Source: CAZKEW01 sp964558915 (GTDB lineage Bacteria > Acidobacteriota > Aminicenantia > Aminicenantales > UBA8522). From it: DNA of 64,000 bases. The notes beneath the pieces were generated by a model. It did no database searches. It was not told the origin of the DNA and saw only the letters and a program-made list of their open reading frames with translations. This document shows positions 15,759-25,095 of this stretch, piece after piece. How positions within the stretch are numbered: the first letter of the stretch is position 1; every line of letters starts with the position of its first letter. The stretch covers positions 1 to 64,000 of the forward strand of contig CAZLFV010000001.1 of NCBI GenBank assembly GCA_964558915.1. Reading direction: 5' to 3'. Both the position numbers and the translations under genes were made by a program.

Positions 15759-17323
15759 GTCATGTCATCGGCATCGATCTAGGCACGACCTTTTCCTGTG
15801 TGGCCTATCTGGAAGCTGCCCAGCCCAAAGTCATCCCCAATCTAGAGGGACAGCCGACAACCCCTTCGGTGGTGAGCTTCACTTCGTCCGGAGAACGTTT
15901 GGTCGGAAATCTGGCTCTGAGGCAGGCCATCACCAACCCCGAAAAAACAGTATTCGCCGTCAAAAGGCTGGTCGGCCGCAAATTCGATTCCGCTGAGGTC
16001 GCCGAGGCCATAACAAGAATGCCCTACAAACTGGGACGGGCGCCGAACGGGGATGTCGTGGTCGTCGTCGACTCTCATGAGATCAGCCCTCAGGAAATTT
16101 CGGGAATGATTCTTTCCTATCTTAAGAGCTGCGCTGAGTCGTTCTTCGGGGAAGCCGTCAAGGAAGCTGTGATCACTGTCCCAGCTCATTTCGACGACCA
16201 TCAGAGGCAGGCGACCAAGGATGCTGCCAAGATCGCCGGCCTCGATGTCCTCAGAGTCATCAACGAGCCGACGGCAGCAAGCCTGGCTTACGGTCTGGAC
16301 ACTCAGAACAATGCAAGAGTGGCTGTTTTTGACATGGGCGGTGGAACCTTTGATATCACCCTTCTTGAAATTCAGGATACTGTGTTTCATGTCCTTTCAA
16401 CCAACGGGGATTCCTATCTTGGGGGCGAAGACTTTGATAACCGCATCGTTTCGTGGCTGATTGACGACTTTAGGAAAGAACACGGCACCGATCTGCTCCA
16501 AGATAAGCTGGCACTTCAGAGGATAAAAGAAGCGGCCGAGAGGGCCAAGCGAGAGCTTTCGTTTACTATGGAGAGTGAAATTAACCTTCCTTTCATCTCC
16601 TCTCTCTCGGGCGGCTCCAAGCATATCACCAAAAAAATCACTCGGCGGAAGCTTGAGGAGCTGACCGGAGACCTAGTTCAGAAGACGATCCCTCTCATAG
16701 AACAGGCGTTGGCCGACGCTCATCTAGAGCCTCCAGATATCCAGGAGATCATTCTGGTCGGCGGTCAGACCCGGATGCCCCTCCTCCGGAAGACGATCGC
16801 TGACTTTTTCGGCAGAAAGCCACGCGAAGACATCAATCCGGACGAAATTGTGGCCATGGGCGCGGCGATTCAGTCGGCCATACTGAAGGGGGATAAGAGC
16901 GGCCTTGTCCTCCTTCTTGATGTGACGCCATTTTCCCTGGGAATCGAGACGGAGAATGACATTTTTCAGGTCCTCATCGAGAAGAACACAACCATTCCGA
17001 CAAAACGCACGATGCCCTTCACGACGGTGGAGGACAATCAGATCCGGGTGACCGTTCACGTGCTTCAAGGGGAAGTGACCCAGGCATCAAAAAACAAATC
17101 TCTGGCCCGGTTTGACTTGGTCGGGATTCAGCCCGGGCCTGCGGGCGTTCCCCAGATTGACGTGACCTTCGAGATCGACGCCGACGGCATTTTGAAAGTC
17201 TCGGCTCAAGATGTGATCACTGGCATGAACCAGGAAATTGAGATCAAGCCGTCCTCCGGACTGAGCCGAAATGAACTCGATGCCATTATTGAGAAAAATC
17301 GCTTGCAGCAGAAAAACCAATAA
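15755..17323 (+). CDS. dnaK: DnaK-type Hsp70 lacking the C-terminal helical lid
   Basis: The N-terminal ATPase domain is intact: IGIDLGTTFSCVAYL, VITVPAHFDDHQRQATKDA, VINEPTAASLAYGLD, VFDMGGGTFDITLLE and ILVGGQTRMPLLRKTI. The interdomain linker region GLVLLLDVTPFSLGIET and the beta-sandwich substrate domain (FEIDADGILKVSAQD) are present. The protein then stops at residue 522, just after the first helix (SGLSRNELDAIIEKNRLQQ). Usual DnaK is ~610-640 residues, so the alpha-helical lid (~100 residues) and disordered tail are missing. dnaJ starts 6 bp after the stop, leaving no room for a frameshifted lid. It sits between grpE and dnaJ, so it is probably functional. Confidence 0.93.
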   Translation: MSHVIGIDLGTTFSCVAYLEAAQPKVIPNLEGQPTTPSVVSFTSSGERLVGNLALRQAITNPEKTVFAVKRLVGRKFDSAEVAEAITRMPYKLGRAPNGDVVVVVDSHEISPQEISGMILSYLKSCAESFFGEAVKEAVITVPAHFDDHQRQATKDAAKIAGLDVLRVINEPTAASLAYGLDTQNNARVAVFDMGGGTFDITLLEIQDTVFHVLSTNGDSYLGGEDFDNRIVSWLIDDFRKEHGTDLLQDKLALQRIKEAAERAKRELSFTMESEINLPFISSLSGGSKHITKKITRRKLEELTGDLVQKTIPLIEQALADAHLEPPDIQEIILVGGQTRMPLLRKTIADFFGRKPREDINPDEIVAMGAAIQSAILKGDKSGLVLLLDVTPFSLGIETENDIFQVLIEKNTTIPTKRTMPFTTVEDNQIRVTVHVLQGEVTQASKNKSLARFDLVGIQPGPAGVPQIDVTFEIDADGILKVSAQDVITGMNQEIEIKPSSGLSRNELDAIIEKNRLQQKNQ

Positions 17324-17329
17324 GGCCAT

Positions 17330-18469
17330 ATGACGAAGAGAGATTATTATGATGTCCTGGGGGTGAGCAGGAATGCCTCCCAGGAAGAGCTTAAGCGGGC
17401 CTACCGTCAGCTCGCCTTGAAATTTCATCCTGATAGAAATCCTGGCAACAAGGAAGCAGAAGAGAAATTCAAGGAAGCGGCCGAAGCCTACAGCGTCCTC
17501 GGGGACGCGGACAAAAGAGCAACCTATGACCGGTTTGGCCACGACGGGCTGAGAGAGCAGGGATTCACGGGGTTTTCCGGGTTCGACGCTTCAATCTTTG
17601 AGGGATTTGAGGATATTTTTAGCGGCCTGGGCGATTTCTTTGGGTTCGGGGACATTTTCGGAACACGGGACCGCCGCAGGAGTCACTATCCCGAAAGAGG
17701 AAGAGACCTGGCTTTGGAATTGGAGATCACGCTAGAAGAGGCTGCCGCTGGAGTCGAAAAGGAGATTGGCCTGAACCGAGCCGAGGTGTGTCCGGCCTGC
17801 AGGGGCTCGGGAATGCAGCCCGGAACGAGGAAGGTCGACTGCCCGACATGCCAGGGAAGAGGGCAGATGCGCTACCAACAGGGATTCTTTACGGTCTCGC
17901 GGACATGTTCTCATTGCCGGGGAGCGGGAGAAATTATTTCTGCGCCTTGCCAGGAGTGCAAGGGCTCGGCGAAGGTCAAACAGAAAAGGACCCTCAAGAT
18001 CAGGATTCCCCCGGGTGTCGATGATGGCTCACGCTTGCGCCTGGAGGGAGAAGGGGAGCCGGGAGAGGCGGGAGCGATCCGGGGCGACCTGTATGTCGTT
18101 ATTCGCATCGCCAAGCATGATTTTTTTGAAAGGGAGGAAAACAATCTTTTTTGCCAGGTTGCCATTTCTTTTTCCCAGGCGGCCTTGGGAGCTCTGATTG
18201 AGGTGCCCGGTTTGGACGGCGAGGTCGAGCAGGTCAAGATTCATCCCGGGACACAATCGGGGGAAATACTCAGGCTGAAAGGGAAGGGCATTCAAGACGT
18301 TCGCAGCCACCGGCGTGGGGATCTTTATGTGAAAGCCCTGGTGAAAACGCCGGAAAATTTGTCCAAAGAAGAAAAGGCTGTATTGCGGCGACTCGCTGAG
18401 CTCAGGGGAGAAGACCTGGACAGGCCTGATCAGCATCTGATCCACAAGGTTAGAAATAATATTCATTAG
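17330..18469 (+). CDS. dnaJ: Chaperone DnaJ (type I Hsp40)
   Basis: 379 residues with all type I domains: the J domain (residues ~4-70, KFHPDRNPG with the HPD triad), a Gly/Phe-rich linker (GFTGFSGFDASIFEGFEDIF), four zinc-binding repeats (CPACRGSG, CPTCQGRG, CSHCRGAG, CQECKGSA) and the C-terminal substrate domain. It loads substrates on DnaK and stimulates its ATPase. It starts 6 bp after dnaK. Its completeness contrasts with the truncated DnaK partner. Confidence 0.96.
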   Translation: MTKRDYYDVLGVSRNASQEELKRAYRQLALKFHPDRNPGNKEAEEKFKEAAEAYSVLGDADKRATYDRFGHDGLREQGFTGFSGFDASIFEGFEDIFSGLGDFFGFGDIFGTRDRRRSHYPERGRDLALELEITLEEAAAGVEKEIGLNRAEVCPACRGSGMQPGTRKVDCPTCQGRGQMRYQQGFFTVSRTCSHCRGAGEIISAPCQECKGSAKVKQKRTLKIRIPPGVDDGSRLRLEGEGEPGEAGAIRGDLYVVIRIAKHDFFEREENNLFCQVAISFSQAALGALIEVPGLDGEVEQVKIHPGTQSGEILRLKGKGIQDVRSHRRGDLYVKALVKTPENLSKEEKAVLRRLAELRGEDLDRPDQHLIHKVRNNIH

Positions 18470-18477
18470 AGACCGGA

Positions 18478-19224
18478 TTGACATCGACCCATTTCTTCGT
18501 CAAACAGAAAAGCATCTCTTTCCCTTCCGCCGTTCTCGAAGGGGAGGAACACTATCACCTGGGCAGGGTTTTGAGGATAAAACCTGGAAAACGGGTCTGG
18601 CTCGTCGACGAGCAAGGGGAGCGCTACTTGGCTGAAGTCAGGGAAGTGGGCAAAAATCAGACCAAGCTCGCCATCCTGGAACACGCAGAAAAACCGGAAA
18701 CGAAAATTCATCTGACTTTGGCCCAGGCGCTGATCAAGGCAAAAAAAATGGATTTTCTTGTCGAGAAAGCCACGGAGCTGGGAATGACAAATTTTATTCC
18801 GGTCGCCGCCAGCCGCTCTGTAGTAAAAATTCAGGAGAAAGAAGCGAAAAAAATAGAGCGGTGGCAGAAGATAGCGGCCAGCGCGGTCAAGCAAAGTCGA
18901 CGGGCTCTCGTGCCGATCATTCAACCCGTTCAACCGTATCGTTCATTTATCAGGAGCAGGCAGGAGAAGAGAAAGCTCATTCTGTGCGAGGCCTTAGGCA
19001 GGTACTTGCGCGAGATCCTGGCCGACGGGCTGGAGAGCCCTGCAAACGCTGGAATTCCATCCGTTATCATTGCGGTCGGCCCCGAAGGAGGCTGGACCGA
19101 GGAGGAAGTCGGTATTGCTCTCGAGAACGGGTTTGAGCCTGTCAGCTTGGGCAAGGAGGTTTTAAGGTCGGAAACTGCCGCCTTAGCCGCCTTGGCTATG
19201 GTCTCTCATTTTTGGTCGTCCTGA
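18478..19224 (+). CDS. rsmE: 16S rRNA m3U1498 methyltransferase RsmE
   Basis: 248 residues, SPOUT-class. An N-terminal PUA-like domain (HYHLGRVLRIKPGKRVWLVD) precedes the SAM-binding knot with VGPEGGWTEEEV and LGKEVLRSETAALAAL, the RsmE hallmarks. It methylates U1498 of 16S rRNA. The start is TTG 18478, 8 bp after dnaJ; no better in-frame start exists that keeps the PUA domain. rsmE next to dnaJ is a common bacterial arrangement. Confidence 0.92.
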   Translation: MTSTHFFVKQKSISFPSAVLEGEEHYHLGRVLRIKPGKRVWLVDEQGERYLAEVREVGKNQTKLAILEHAEKPETKIHLTLAQALIKAKKMDFLVEKATELGMTNFIPVAASRSVVKIQEKEAKKIERWQKIAASAVKQSRRALVPIIQPVQPYRSFIRSRQEKRKLILCEALGRYLREILADGLESPANAGIPSVIIAVGPEGGWTEEEVGIALENGFEPVSLGKEVLRSETAALAALAMVSHFWSS

Positions 19225-19225
19225 A

Positions 19226-20164
19226 ATGTTTCTTCAAGGTCAGAAAGTCGGCAAATACGAGATCATCCGCTCGCTCGGCAGCGGGGGGTTCGGCTCTGTG
19301 TATCTGGCAAAAGATACATGGTTGGATATCAAAGTGGCCATCAAGGTCCCTCATAAACAATCGGCCGAGCTCTACAAACTTCTTAAAGAGCCGCGTCTTC
19401 AGGCTGCCCTGAACCATCCGAACATCGTCCGGATGATCGCGGCAGAAAAAGAGAACAAGGTTTTTTTCATGGTGATGGAATTTGTCAAAGGCAAGACGCT
19501 GGAGAAGATTTTGGAGAAGGAGAAGGTTCTGGAGTGTGAAAAAGCCGTGGATTATATCAAGCAAATCGCTCAGGGCGTCGATCATGCCCATAAAAACAAA
19601 ATCATCCATCGCGACCTTCGGCCTTCTAACATCATGATTTCCGAGGACGGGACGGCCAAGATCACGGATTTCGGGACTTCGGCGTGGCTGAATAATGTCC
19701 CCTACGCCTCGACCCGAATCGGTAGCCCCCCCTATATGGCCCCCGAGCAGTTCTTAGGCAAGGCAAGCTATCAGTCCGATGTCTATTCTCTCGGATGCAT
19801 TTTCTATGAGATGATCGTCGGCCGGCCTCCCATTTTCGACCCGGACCCATTTAAAATTCTGGAAAAGGCCCAGCAGGGACTGATCACCCCGCCGAGGATC
19901 AGAAATAGTAAAATTCCGCGGGAAATCGACGAAATTATTATGAGATGTCTGGCCTCCAAAGTCGAAGACCGTTATGAGAGGGTTTCCGAGTTGGTTCGCG
20001 CGTTGGCCTCTCTCAAGGGCAAGGAAACCGACCGGGAAGAAATTGTGGATATCCTTAGCCGGATCAGAGCAAGGGAGCAGACGAAAACAGGACTCTGCTG
20101 GAACTGCCGCCGGCCCCTGCCCATTAAGACCAGGAACTGTCCCCACTGCGGTGAGGTGAATTGA
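19226..20164 (+). CDS. Hanks-type Ser/Thr protein kinase with C-terminal zinc ribbon
   Basis: 312 residues. Glycine loop GSGGFGSV (18-25), ATP lysine in VAIK (Lys40), catalytic loop HRDLRPSN (Asp130), DFG at 148-150 and MAPEQF. The lysine usually found two residues after the catalytic Asp is Arg132. There is no transmembrane segment, so it is cytoplasmic, unlike PASTA kinases. The C-terminus carries four cysteines, CWNC...CPHC, a zinc ribbon. It begins 1 bp after rsmE and so appears to be the last gene of the hrcA operon, suggesting a link to heat stress (inference). Confidence 0.92.
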   Translation: MFLQGQKVGKYEIIRSLGSGGFGSVYLAKDTWLDIKVAIKVPHKQSAELYKLLKEPRLQAALNHPNIVRMIAAEKENKVFFMVMEFVKGKTLEKILEKEKVLECEKAVDYIKQIAQGVDHAHKNKIIHRDLRPSNIMISEDGTAKITDFGTSAWLNNVPYASTRIGSPPYMAPEQFLGKASYQSDVYSLGCIFYEMIVGRPPIFDPDPFKILEKAQQGLITPPRIRNSKIPREIDEIIMRCLASKVEDRYERVSELVRALASLKGKETDREEIVDILSRIRAREQTKTGLCWNCRRPLPIKTRNCPHCGEVN

Positions 20165-20192
20165 GCCTCCGAGCAGGGGCCGAGACCGGCGT

Positions 20193-20221
20193 TTGACTTA
20201 GCTATTTGATTCAGATAATAT
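20193..20221 (+). promoter_or_regulatory. Putative ilvE promoter
   Basis: TTGACT (20193-20198), 17-bp spacer, TAATAT (20216-20221), in the 101-bp gap before ilvE. Same box sequences and spacing as the cysS promoter. A ribosome site (cgaggag) precedes ATG 20266. Confidence 0.5.
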
Positions 20222-20265
20222 TGAGTTGAAAACTCCGATGTTTCGATTTCAGCGAGGAGTCATCG

Positions 20266-21192
20266 ATGAGTCCATTTGACGAGAACGGGAAAATTTGGAT
20301 GAACGGCCAGCTTGTTCCCTGGAAGGACGCCAAAATCCACATCGCCTCTCATGTCATTCATTACGGAAGCTCCATTTTTGAGGGCTTCCGGGCTTATGCA
20401 ACTCCCAAGGGCACGGCGATCTTCCGTCTCGACGCTCATACCCGGCGCTTGTTCCACTCCTGCAAGATGTACCGAATGAACATCCCCTACACTATGGAGG
20501 AACTCAATCGGGCCATTATCGAGACAATCCGGGCCAATAACATGAAATCTTGCTACATCCGGCCGATCGTCTATCGCGGTTACACGGCTCTTGGAGTGGA
20601 TCCTTTTCCCAATCCCGTTGACTGCGCCATCCTTGTCTGGAATTGGGGCAAATACCTGGGCGATGAAGCCCTGGAAAACGGCGTGGATGTCAAGGTGTCT
20701 TCCTGGTGGCGGATGGCTCCTAATACATTTCCAGCCCTGGCCAAGTCCGGCGCGAACTACATGAATTCCCAGCTCATTAAAATGGAGGCTCTTTTGGACG
20801 GATATGCCGAGGGCATTGCCTTGAATATTCGGGGCCATATCAGCGAAGGCAGCGGGGAAAATATTTTTCTCGTTTACAATGGCGCTATCTATACGCCTCC
20901 CTTGTCCTCCTCGGTTTTGCCTGGAATCACCAGGGATTCAGTAATCGTGTTGATCAGGGAAAAGGGGATGCGGCTCATTGAAGAGACTATTCCGAGGGAA
21001 ATGTTATATATCGCCGACGAGGTTTTTTTCACCGGGTCCGCCGCGGAGATTACGCCAATCCGATCAGTCGACAAGATCAAGATCGGAGAAGGCAAGCGCG
21101 GCCCGGTGGTCAAATTGCTCCAAGATGAATTTTTTAATTATATCAATGGCCAACGGGAGGACACATTTCATTGGTTGACATATATAAAATAA
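20266..21192 (+). CDS. ilvE: Branched-chain amino acid aminotransferase
   Basis: 308-residue class IV PLP aminotransferase. Landmarks: HYGSSIFEGFRAY, YIRPIVYRGYTALGV, KSGANYMNSQL (PLP-lysine), ALNIRGHISEGSGENIFLV and EVFFTGSAAEITPI. It transfers amino groups between Leu/Ile/Val and 2-oxoglutarate. Length and motifs match bacterial IlvE rather than D-amino acid transaminase. No biosynthetic ilv genes are nearby, so it could work in synthesis or in amino acid catabolism. pilT follows 12 bp later. Confidence 0.93.
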   Translation: MSPFDENGKIWMNGQLVPWKDAKIHIASHVIHYGSSIFEGFRAYATPKGTAIFRLDAHTRRLFHSCKMYRMNIPYTMEELNRAIIETIRANNMKSCYIRPIVYRGYTALGVDPFPNPVDCAILVWNWGKYLGDEALENGVDVKVSSWWRMAPNTFPALAKSGANYMNSQLIKMEALLDGYAEGIALNIRGHISEGSGENIFLVYNGAIYTPPLSSSVLPGITRDSVIVLIREKGMRLIEETIPREMLYIADEVFFTGSAAEITPIRSVDKIKIGEGKRGPVVKLLQDEFFNYINGQREDTFHWLTYIK

Positions 21193-21204
21193 ACGAGGTG
21201 GAGC

Positions 21205-22368
21205 ATGGAAATTGATGAACTCCTAAAAATCGCTATCGAACGGGATGCCTCTGACCTTCATCTGAAGGCCGGCAACCATCCCATCATCCGCGTCCATGGG
21301 ACACTTATCTCGCTCACCGGGTTCCCTCGGCTGACATCCAAGGATACCCAGGAGCTGGGTGATCAACTGATGACGGATTACCAGAAATCAAGAATAAAGG
21401 AAGATTTTGACCTCGACCTGGCCTACAGCCTGCCCGGGTTTGGCCGGTTCCGGGGGAGCATCTTTCAGCAGCGAGGTTCTCTTGCCATCGCTCTCCGGAT
21501 TATCCCTCTCGAAGTAAAAACTATCCGGGGGCTCCTTCTGCCCGAGGTCCTGGAAAAAATCTCCTTGCTCCAGAGAGGTTTGGTCCTGTGCACAGGAACG
21601 ACGGGAAGCGGCAAAACAACGACTCTCGCTGCCATGATTGACTATATTAACACCCATCGTAGAGAAAATATCATCACCATCGAGGACCCGATCGAATACC
21701 TGCATAAAGACAAAAAGAGCACGATCAGCCAGCGGGAAGTTGGGATGGATGTCACTTCGTTCTCCCGAGGGCTGCGGGCGACCCTGCGTGAGGATCCGGA
21801 CGTCATCCTCGTCGGCGAAATGAGAGACCTGGACACGATCGAAACGGCCATCCTGGCTGCAGAAACCGGACATCTCGTCTTCAGCACCCTCCACACCCTC
21901 GACGCTCCTGAAAGCATCAACCGCATCGTCGCCGTTTTCGCCCCCCATCATCAGAGAGCAGTTCGCCTGCAGCTGGCCAGCATCCTCAAGGCCGTCATCT
22001 CCCAAAGGCTGGTCCCTCGTATGGATGGGCAGGGACGGGTGCCGGCCGTCGAGGTGATGATCACCACACCCTATATTCAGGACTGTATCCAGGACAAAGA
22101 AAAAACAAGCCTGATCCGCGACGCCATCACTGCCGGAGTCTCTCAATACAGCATGCAGACCTTTGACCAGTCCATTTTTCAGCTGTACCGGGACGGCTAC
22201 ATCTCCTTTGAGCAGGGACTGCGCTACTCCACCAACCCGGACAACTTCAAGCTGCGGGTGATGGGCATCCAGTCCACCCTGGACATTGCTCTTGAAGAGA
22301 TGGAACAGGGCATGGGAAAAGTCGAAAGAGGAGAACCCGGGGGGACCACAGAAGAAGAGACTCCATGA
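21205..22368 (+). CDS. pilT: PilT-type type IV pilus retraction ATPase
   Basis: 387 residues. Walker A GTTGSGKT (131-138), Asp box near Glu160/Asp161 (IEDPIEYLHKD), Walker B region DVILVGEMRD (199-208) and the PilT-specific AAETGHLVFSTLHT. The N-terminal PAS-like domain starts DASDLHLKAGNHP. It powers pilus retraction at the inner membrane. The C-terminus is acidic and slightly extended. Its stop overlaps the alaS ATG by 4 bp. No other pilus genes are in the window. Confidence 0.95.
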   Translation: MEIDELLKIAIERDASDLHLKAGNHPIIRVHGTLISLTGFPRLTSKDTQELGDQLMTDYQKSRIKEDFDLDLAYSLPGFGRFRGSIFQQRGSLAIALRIIPLEVKTIRGLLLPEVLEKISLLQRGLVLCTGTTGSGKTTTLAAMIDYINTHRRENIITIEDPIEYLHKDKKSTISQREVGMDVTSFSRGLRATLREDPDVILVGEMRDLDTIETAILAAETGHLVFSTLHTLDAPESINRIVAVFAPHHQRAVRLQLASILKAVISQRLVPRMDGQGRVPAVEVMITTPYIQDCIQDKEKTSLIRDAITAGVSQYSMQTFDQSIFQLYRDGYISFEQGLRYSTNPDNFKLRVMGIQSTLDIALEEMEQGMGKVERGEPGGTTEEETP

Positions 22369-25064
22369 AAGCCCGGGAGATCAGAGAAGCCTTTCTCGAC
22401 TTCTTCTCCAAGAAAAATCACAAGATCATCCCCAGCTCCTCTCTATTGCCCAAGGACGACCCGACTATCCTCTTTACCAACGCCGGGATGAATCAGTTCA
22501 AGAATGTTTTCCTTGGACTGGAGAAGAGGAGCTACAAGAGGGCCGCTTCCGCGCAGAAGTGCCTCCGCGTTTCGGGGAAGCACAACGATTTGGAGCAAGT
22601 CGGGAAGACGAACAAGCACCACACCTTTTTTGAGATGCTCGGGAATTTCTCTTTCGGAGATTATTTCAAGAAGGAGGCCATCGCCTTTGCCTGGGAGCTC
22701 GTCACCGAAGTCTTCAGGCTCAAAGAAGACCGCCTCTATGCGACAATTTATGAAGAAGATGATGAAGCCTTCCGGGTTTGGAACGCAGATATCGGCCTTC
22801 CAGAAGAACGGATTTTCAGGTTTGGCAAAGAAGATAATTTTTGGGCCATGGGAGAAACAGGGCCGTGCGGGCCGTGTTCGGAAATCCATTATGATATCGA
22901 CCCCCGTCTGGAAGAGGGCCAGCCCCACGACCTGATAGAGAAGGGGAGCGACCGGTTCGTGGAGCTTTGGAACCTGGTGTTCATGCAGTATTTCCAGTCA
23001 GAGAACGGGGCGCTGCATCCTCTTCCTTCTCCGTCGATCGATACGGGAATGGGGCTGGAACGGACCTCCGCCGCCCTGCAGCGAAAACGGAGCAATTTTG
23101 ATACCGACCTTTTCCATCCTTTGATCGGGGATATCTGCGAAATGGCTCAGAGAGAATATCCGTCGGACGAGTCGGGCGATATTTCGGTAAGGATCATCGC
23201 CGACCATGTCCGGGCCATCACCTTTTTGATTGGGGACGGCATTATGCCTTCCAACGAGGGCCGGGGATATGTCTTGCGGCGCCTCATCCGGCGGGCTTTT
23301 CGGCAGGGGAATCTGTTGGGTATAGAAAAACCCTTCGTTCATCGGCTTGTCGGCAGAGTCGCCGATATTATGAAGGACGCCTATCCGGAGCTCCTGACCT
23401 CTATCACCTACATTTCCCGTCTCTGCCTTTCCGAAGAAGAGAGGTTTGCTCTGACACTATCTTCTGGGCTGCGCTATTTTGAGCAGTTCACTGAGGAGGC
23501 CAGGAAGGCCGGCCGAACCCGGCTCGCCGGTCCCGAGATTTTCAGGCTTTATGACACGTTCGGTTTTCCGCTCGATCTTTCTCAAGAGTTGGCCCTGGAA
23601 AAGAACCTGGGTGTGGATGAGCAGGGATTCTATAATGAACTGGAGAAACAAAAAGAGAGGGCCCGAGCCTCCTGGAAGGGAGACTCCCAGACAGAAGAAC
23701 TCAAGGCCTACCGCGGGATGAAAAAACTCCGGGTGGTCTATAAAGGCTATGAGACGGAGCATGTGAGCGATGCTGGAGTTTTGGCCATTGTCAAAGACGG
23801 GAAGGAGGTCAAGGAGCTTAAAAAAGGGGAGACCGGGCAAGTCGTTCTCTCCATGACGCCCTTTTATGCTCAGGCCGGAGGCCAGGTGGGGGATAGCGGC
23901 CGGCTTCAGAATCCTCACTTTTCTGGGCTGGTCGAGGATGCTTTCTTTCCTGTACCAGACGTGATTGCCCATCGGGTCCGGATCATCTCCGGCGAACTGC
24001 ATGTCGGTGACAAAGTTGATGCCTCTGTCGAAGCAACCCGGCGCAAAGCCATTAGCAACAACCATACTGCAACCCATCTCCTTCATGCCGCTCTGCGCCA
24101 GGTTCTTGGCGACCATGTCAAGCAAGCTGGCTCTCTGGTCTCAGAAGGACGATTGCGGTTTGATTTCACTCATTTTTCTCCTCTCAGCCGGCCGGAGATT
24201 CAGAAAGTCGAAAGCCTAGTCAACCAGAAAATTCAGGAAAACCTTAAGGTCGAGACAAAGCTGACGACGCTTGAGAGTGGGTTGAAGGAAGGCGCGATGG
24301 CGATCTTCGAGGAAAAATACGGAGAAGAGGTGAGGCTGGTTCGTGTGGGAGATTTCAGCAAAGAGCTTTGCGGCGGCGTGCACGTCGGGGCGACCGGAGA
24401 AATCGGGTTCTTCAAGATCATCTCTGAATCGAGCATCGCTGCCGGAATGCGCCGGATAGAGGCAGTAACGGGCGAGGAGGCTTTGCGTTACGCTCAAGAA
24501 ATGGAGGAGCTGTTGACTGATATCCAAGCGGCTTTGAGCAGCCCGCGAAAGGAGATCCTCCGCCATCTTGACAAGATGCAGAGCCAGCTTGAAGAAAAAG
24601 AGAAAGAGAGCAGAGCTTTACGGCAAAAGCTCGGCCGCCTCGAAGCTCAGGAGAGCCGGGAGAATATTCGCATGGTCAACGGAATTCCCGTCTTGGCGCA
24701 GCGATTAGAAGGCCTGACCGCCGAGGAGCTCCGCGGCCTGGCTGATTCTCTCAAACAAAAAATCGGCTCCGGGGTGGTTGTCCTTGGCGCTGCCGCGCAA
24801 GCCAAGGCTTTTCTCGTTGTCTCTGTGACTCAGGACCTTGTCGAGCGCATCCGGGCGGATGAGCTCATCCGGGAGATCGCTCCGTTCATCGGGGGCGGTG
24901 GCGGTGGACGAGCGGACTTTGCCCAGGCCGGAGGGAAGAAGGTGGAATTGTTGGACCAGGCCCTGGAAAGGAGCTATTCCATAGTTGAAAAAATGACTGG
25001 GACCGATAGACCAGAAGCGGAAAAATCACCCAAAAAGGTGATTGTCAAACGCCGCTCTTTCTGA
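22365..25064 (+). CDS. alaS: Alanyl-tRNA synthetase
   Basis: 899 residues, full length. Class II core begins REIREAFLDFFSKKNHKIIPSSSL. The editing domain zinc site is His567, His571 (HTATHLLHAALR) with Cys669 and His673 (CGGVH). The C-terminal C-Ala domain is present, ending with the glycine-rich GGGGGGRADFAQAGG. It charges tRNA-Ala and clears Ser/Gly mischarging. ATG 22365 overlaps the pilT stop. Confidence 0.97.
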   Translation: MKAREIREAFLDFFSKKNHKIIPSSSLLPKDDPTILFTNAGMNQFKNVFLGLEKRSYKRAASAQKCLRVSGKHNDLEQVGKTNKHHTFFEMLGNFSFGDYFKKEAIAFAWELVTEVFRLKEDRLYATIYEEDDEAFRVWNADIGLPEERIFRFGKEDNFWAMGETGPCGPCSEIHYDIDPRLEEGQPHDLIEKGSDRFVELWNLVFMQYFQSENGALHPLPSPSIDTGMGLERTSAALQRKRSNFDTDLFHPLIGDICEMAQREYPSDESGDISVRIIADHVRAITFLIGDGIMPSNEGRGYVLRRLIRRAFRQGNLLGIEKPFVHRLVGRVADIMKDAYPELLTSITYISRLCLSEEERFALTLSSGLRYFEQFTEEARKAGRTRLAGPEIFRLYDTFGFPLDLSQELALEKNLGVDEQGFYNELEKQKERARASWKGDSQTEELKAYRGMKKLRVVYKGYETEHVSDAGVLAIVKDGKEVKELKKGETGQVVLSMTPFYAQAGGQVGDSGRLQNPHFSGLVEDAFFPVPDVIAHRVRIISGELHVGDKVDASVEATRRKAISNNHTATHLLHAALRQVLGDHVKQAGSLVSEGRLRFDFTHFSPLSRPEIQKVESLVNQKIQENLKVETKLTTLESGLKEGAMAIFEEKYGEEVRLVRVGDFSKELCGGVHVGATGEIGFFKIISESSIAAGMRRIEAVTGEEALRYAQEMEELLTDIQAALSSPRKEILRHLDKMQSQLEEKEKESRALRQKLGRLEAQESRENIRMVNGIPVLAQRLEGLTAEELRGLADSLKQKIGSGVVVLGAAAQAKAFLVVSVTQDLVERIRADELIREIAPFIGGGGGGRADFAQAGGKKVELLDQALERSYSIVEKMTGTDRPEAEKSPKKVIVKRRSF

Positions 25065-25095
25065 CAAGATAGGCAAGGATGAGCAGGACGAGGAC

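Noticed and set aside
17050..17075. TTCACGTG core resembling parS
   Set aside because: Only the central 8 bp match; flanks do not, and it is inside dnaK coding sequence.
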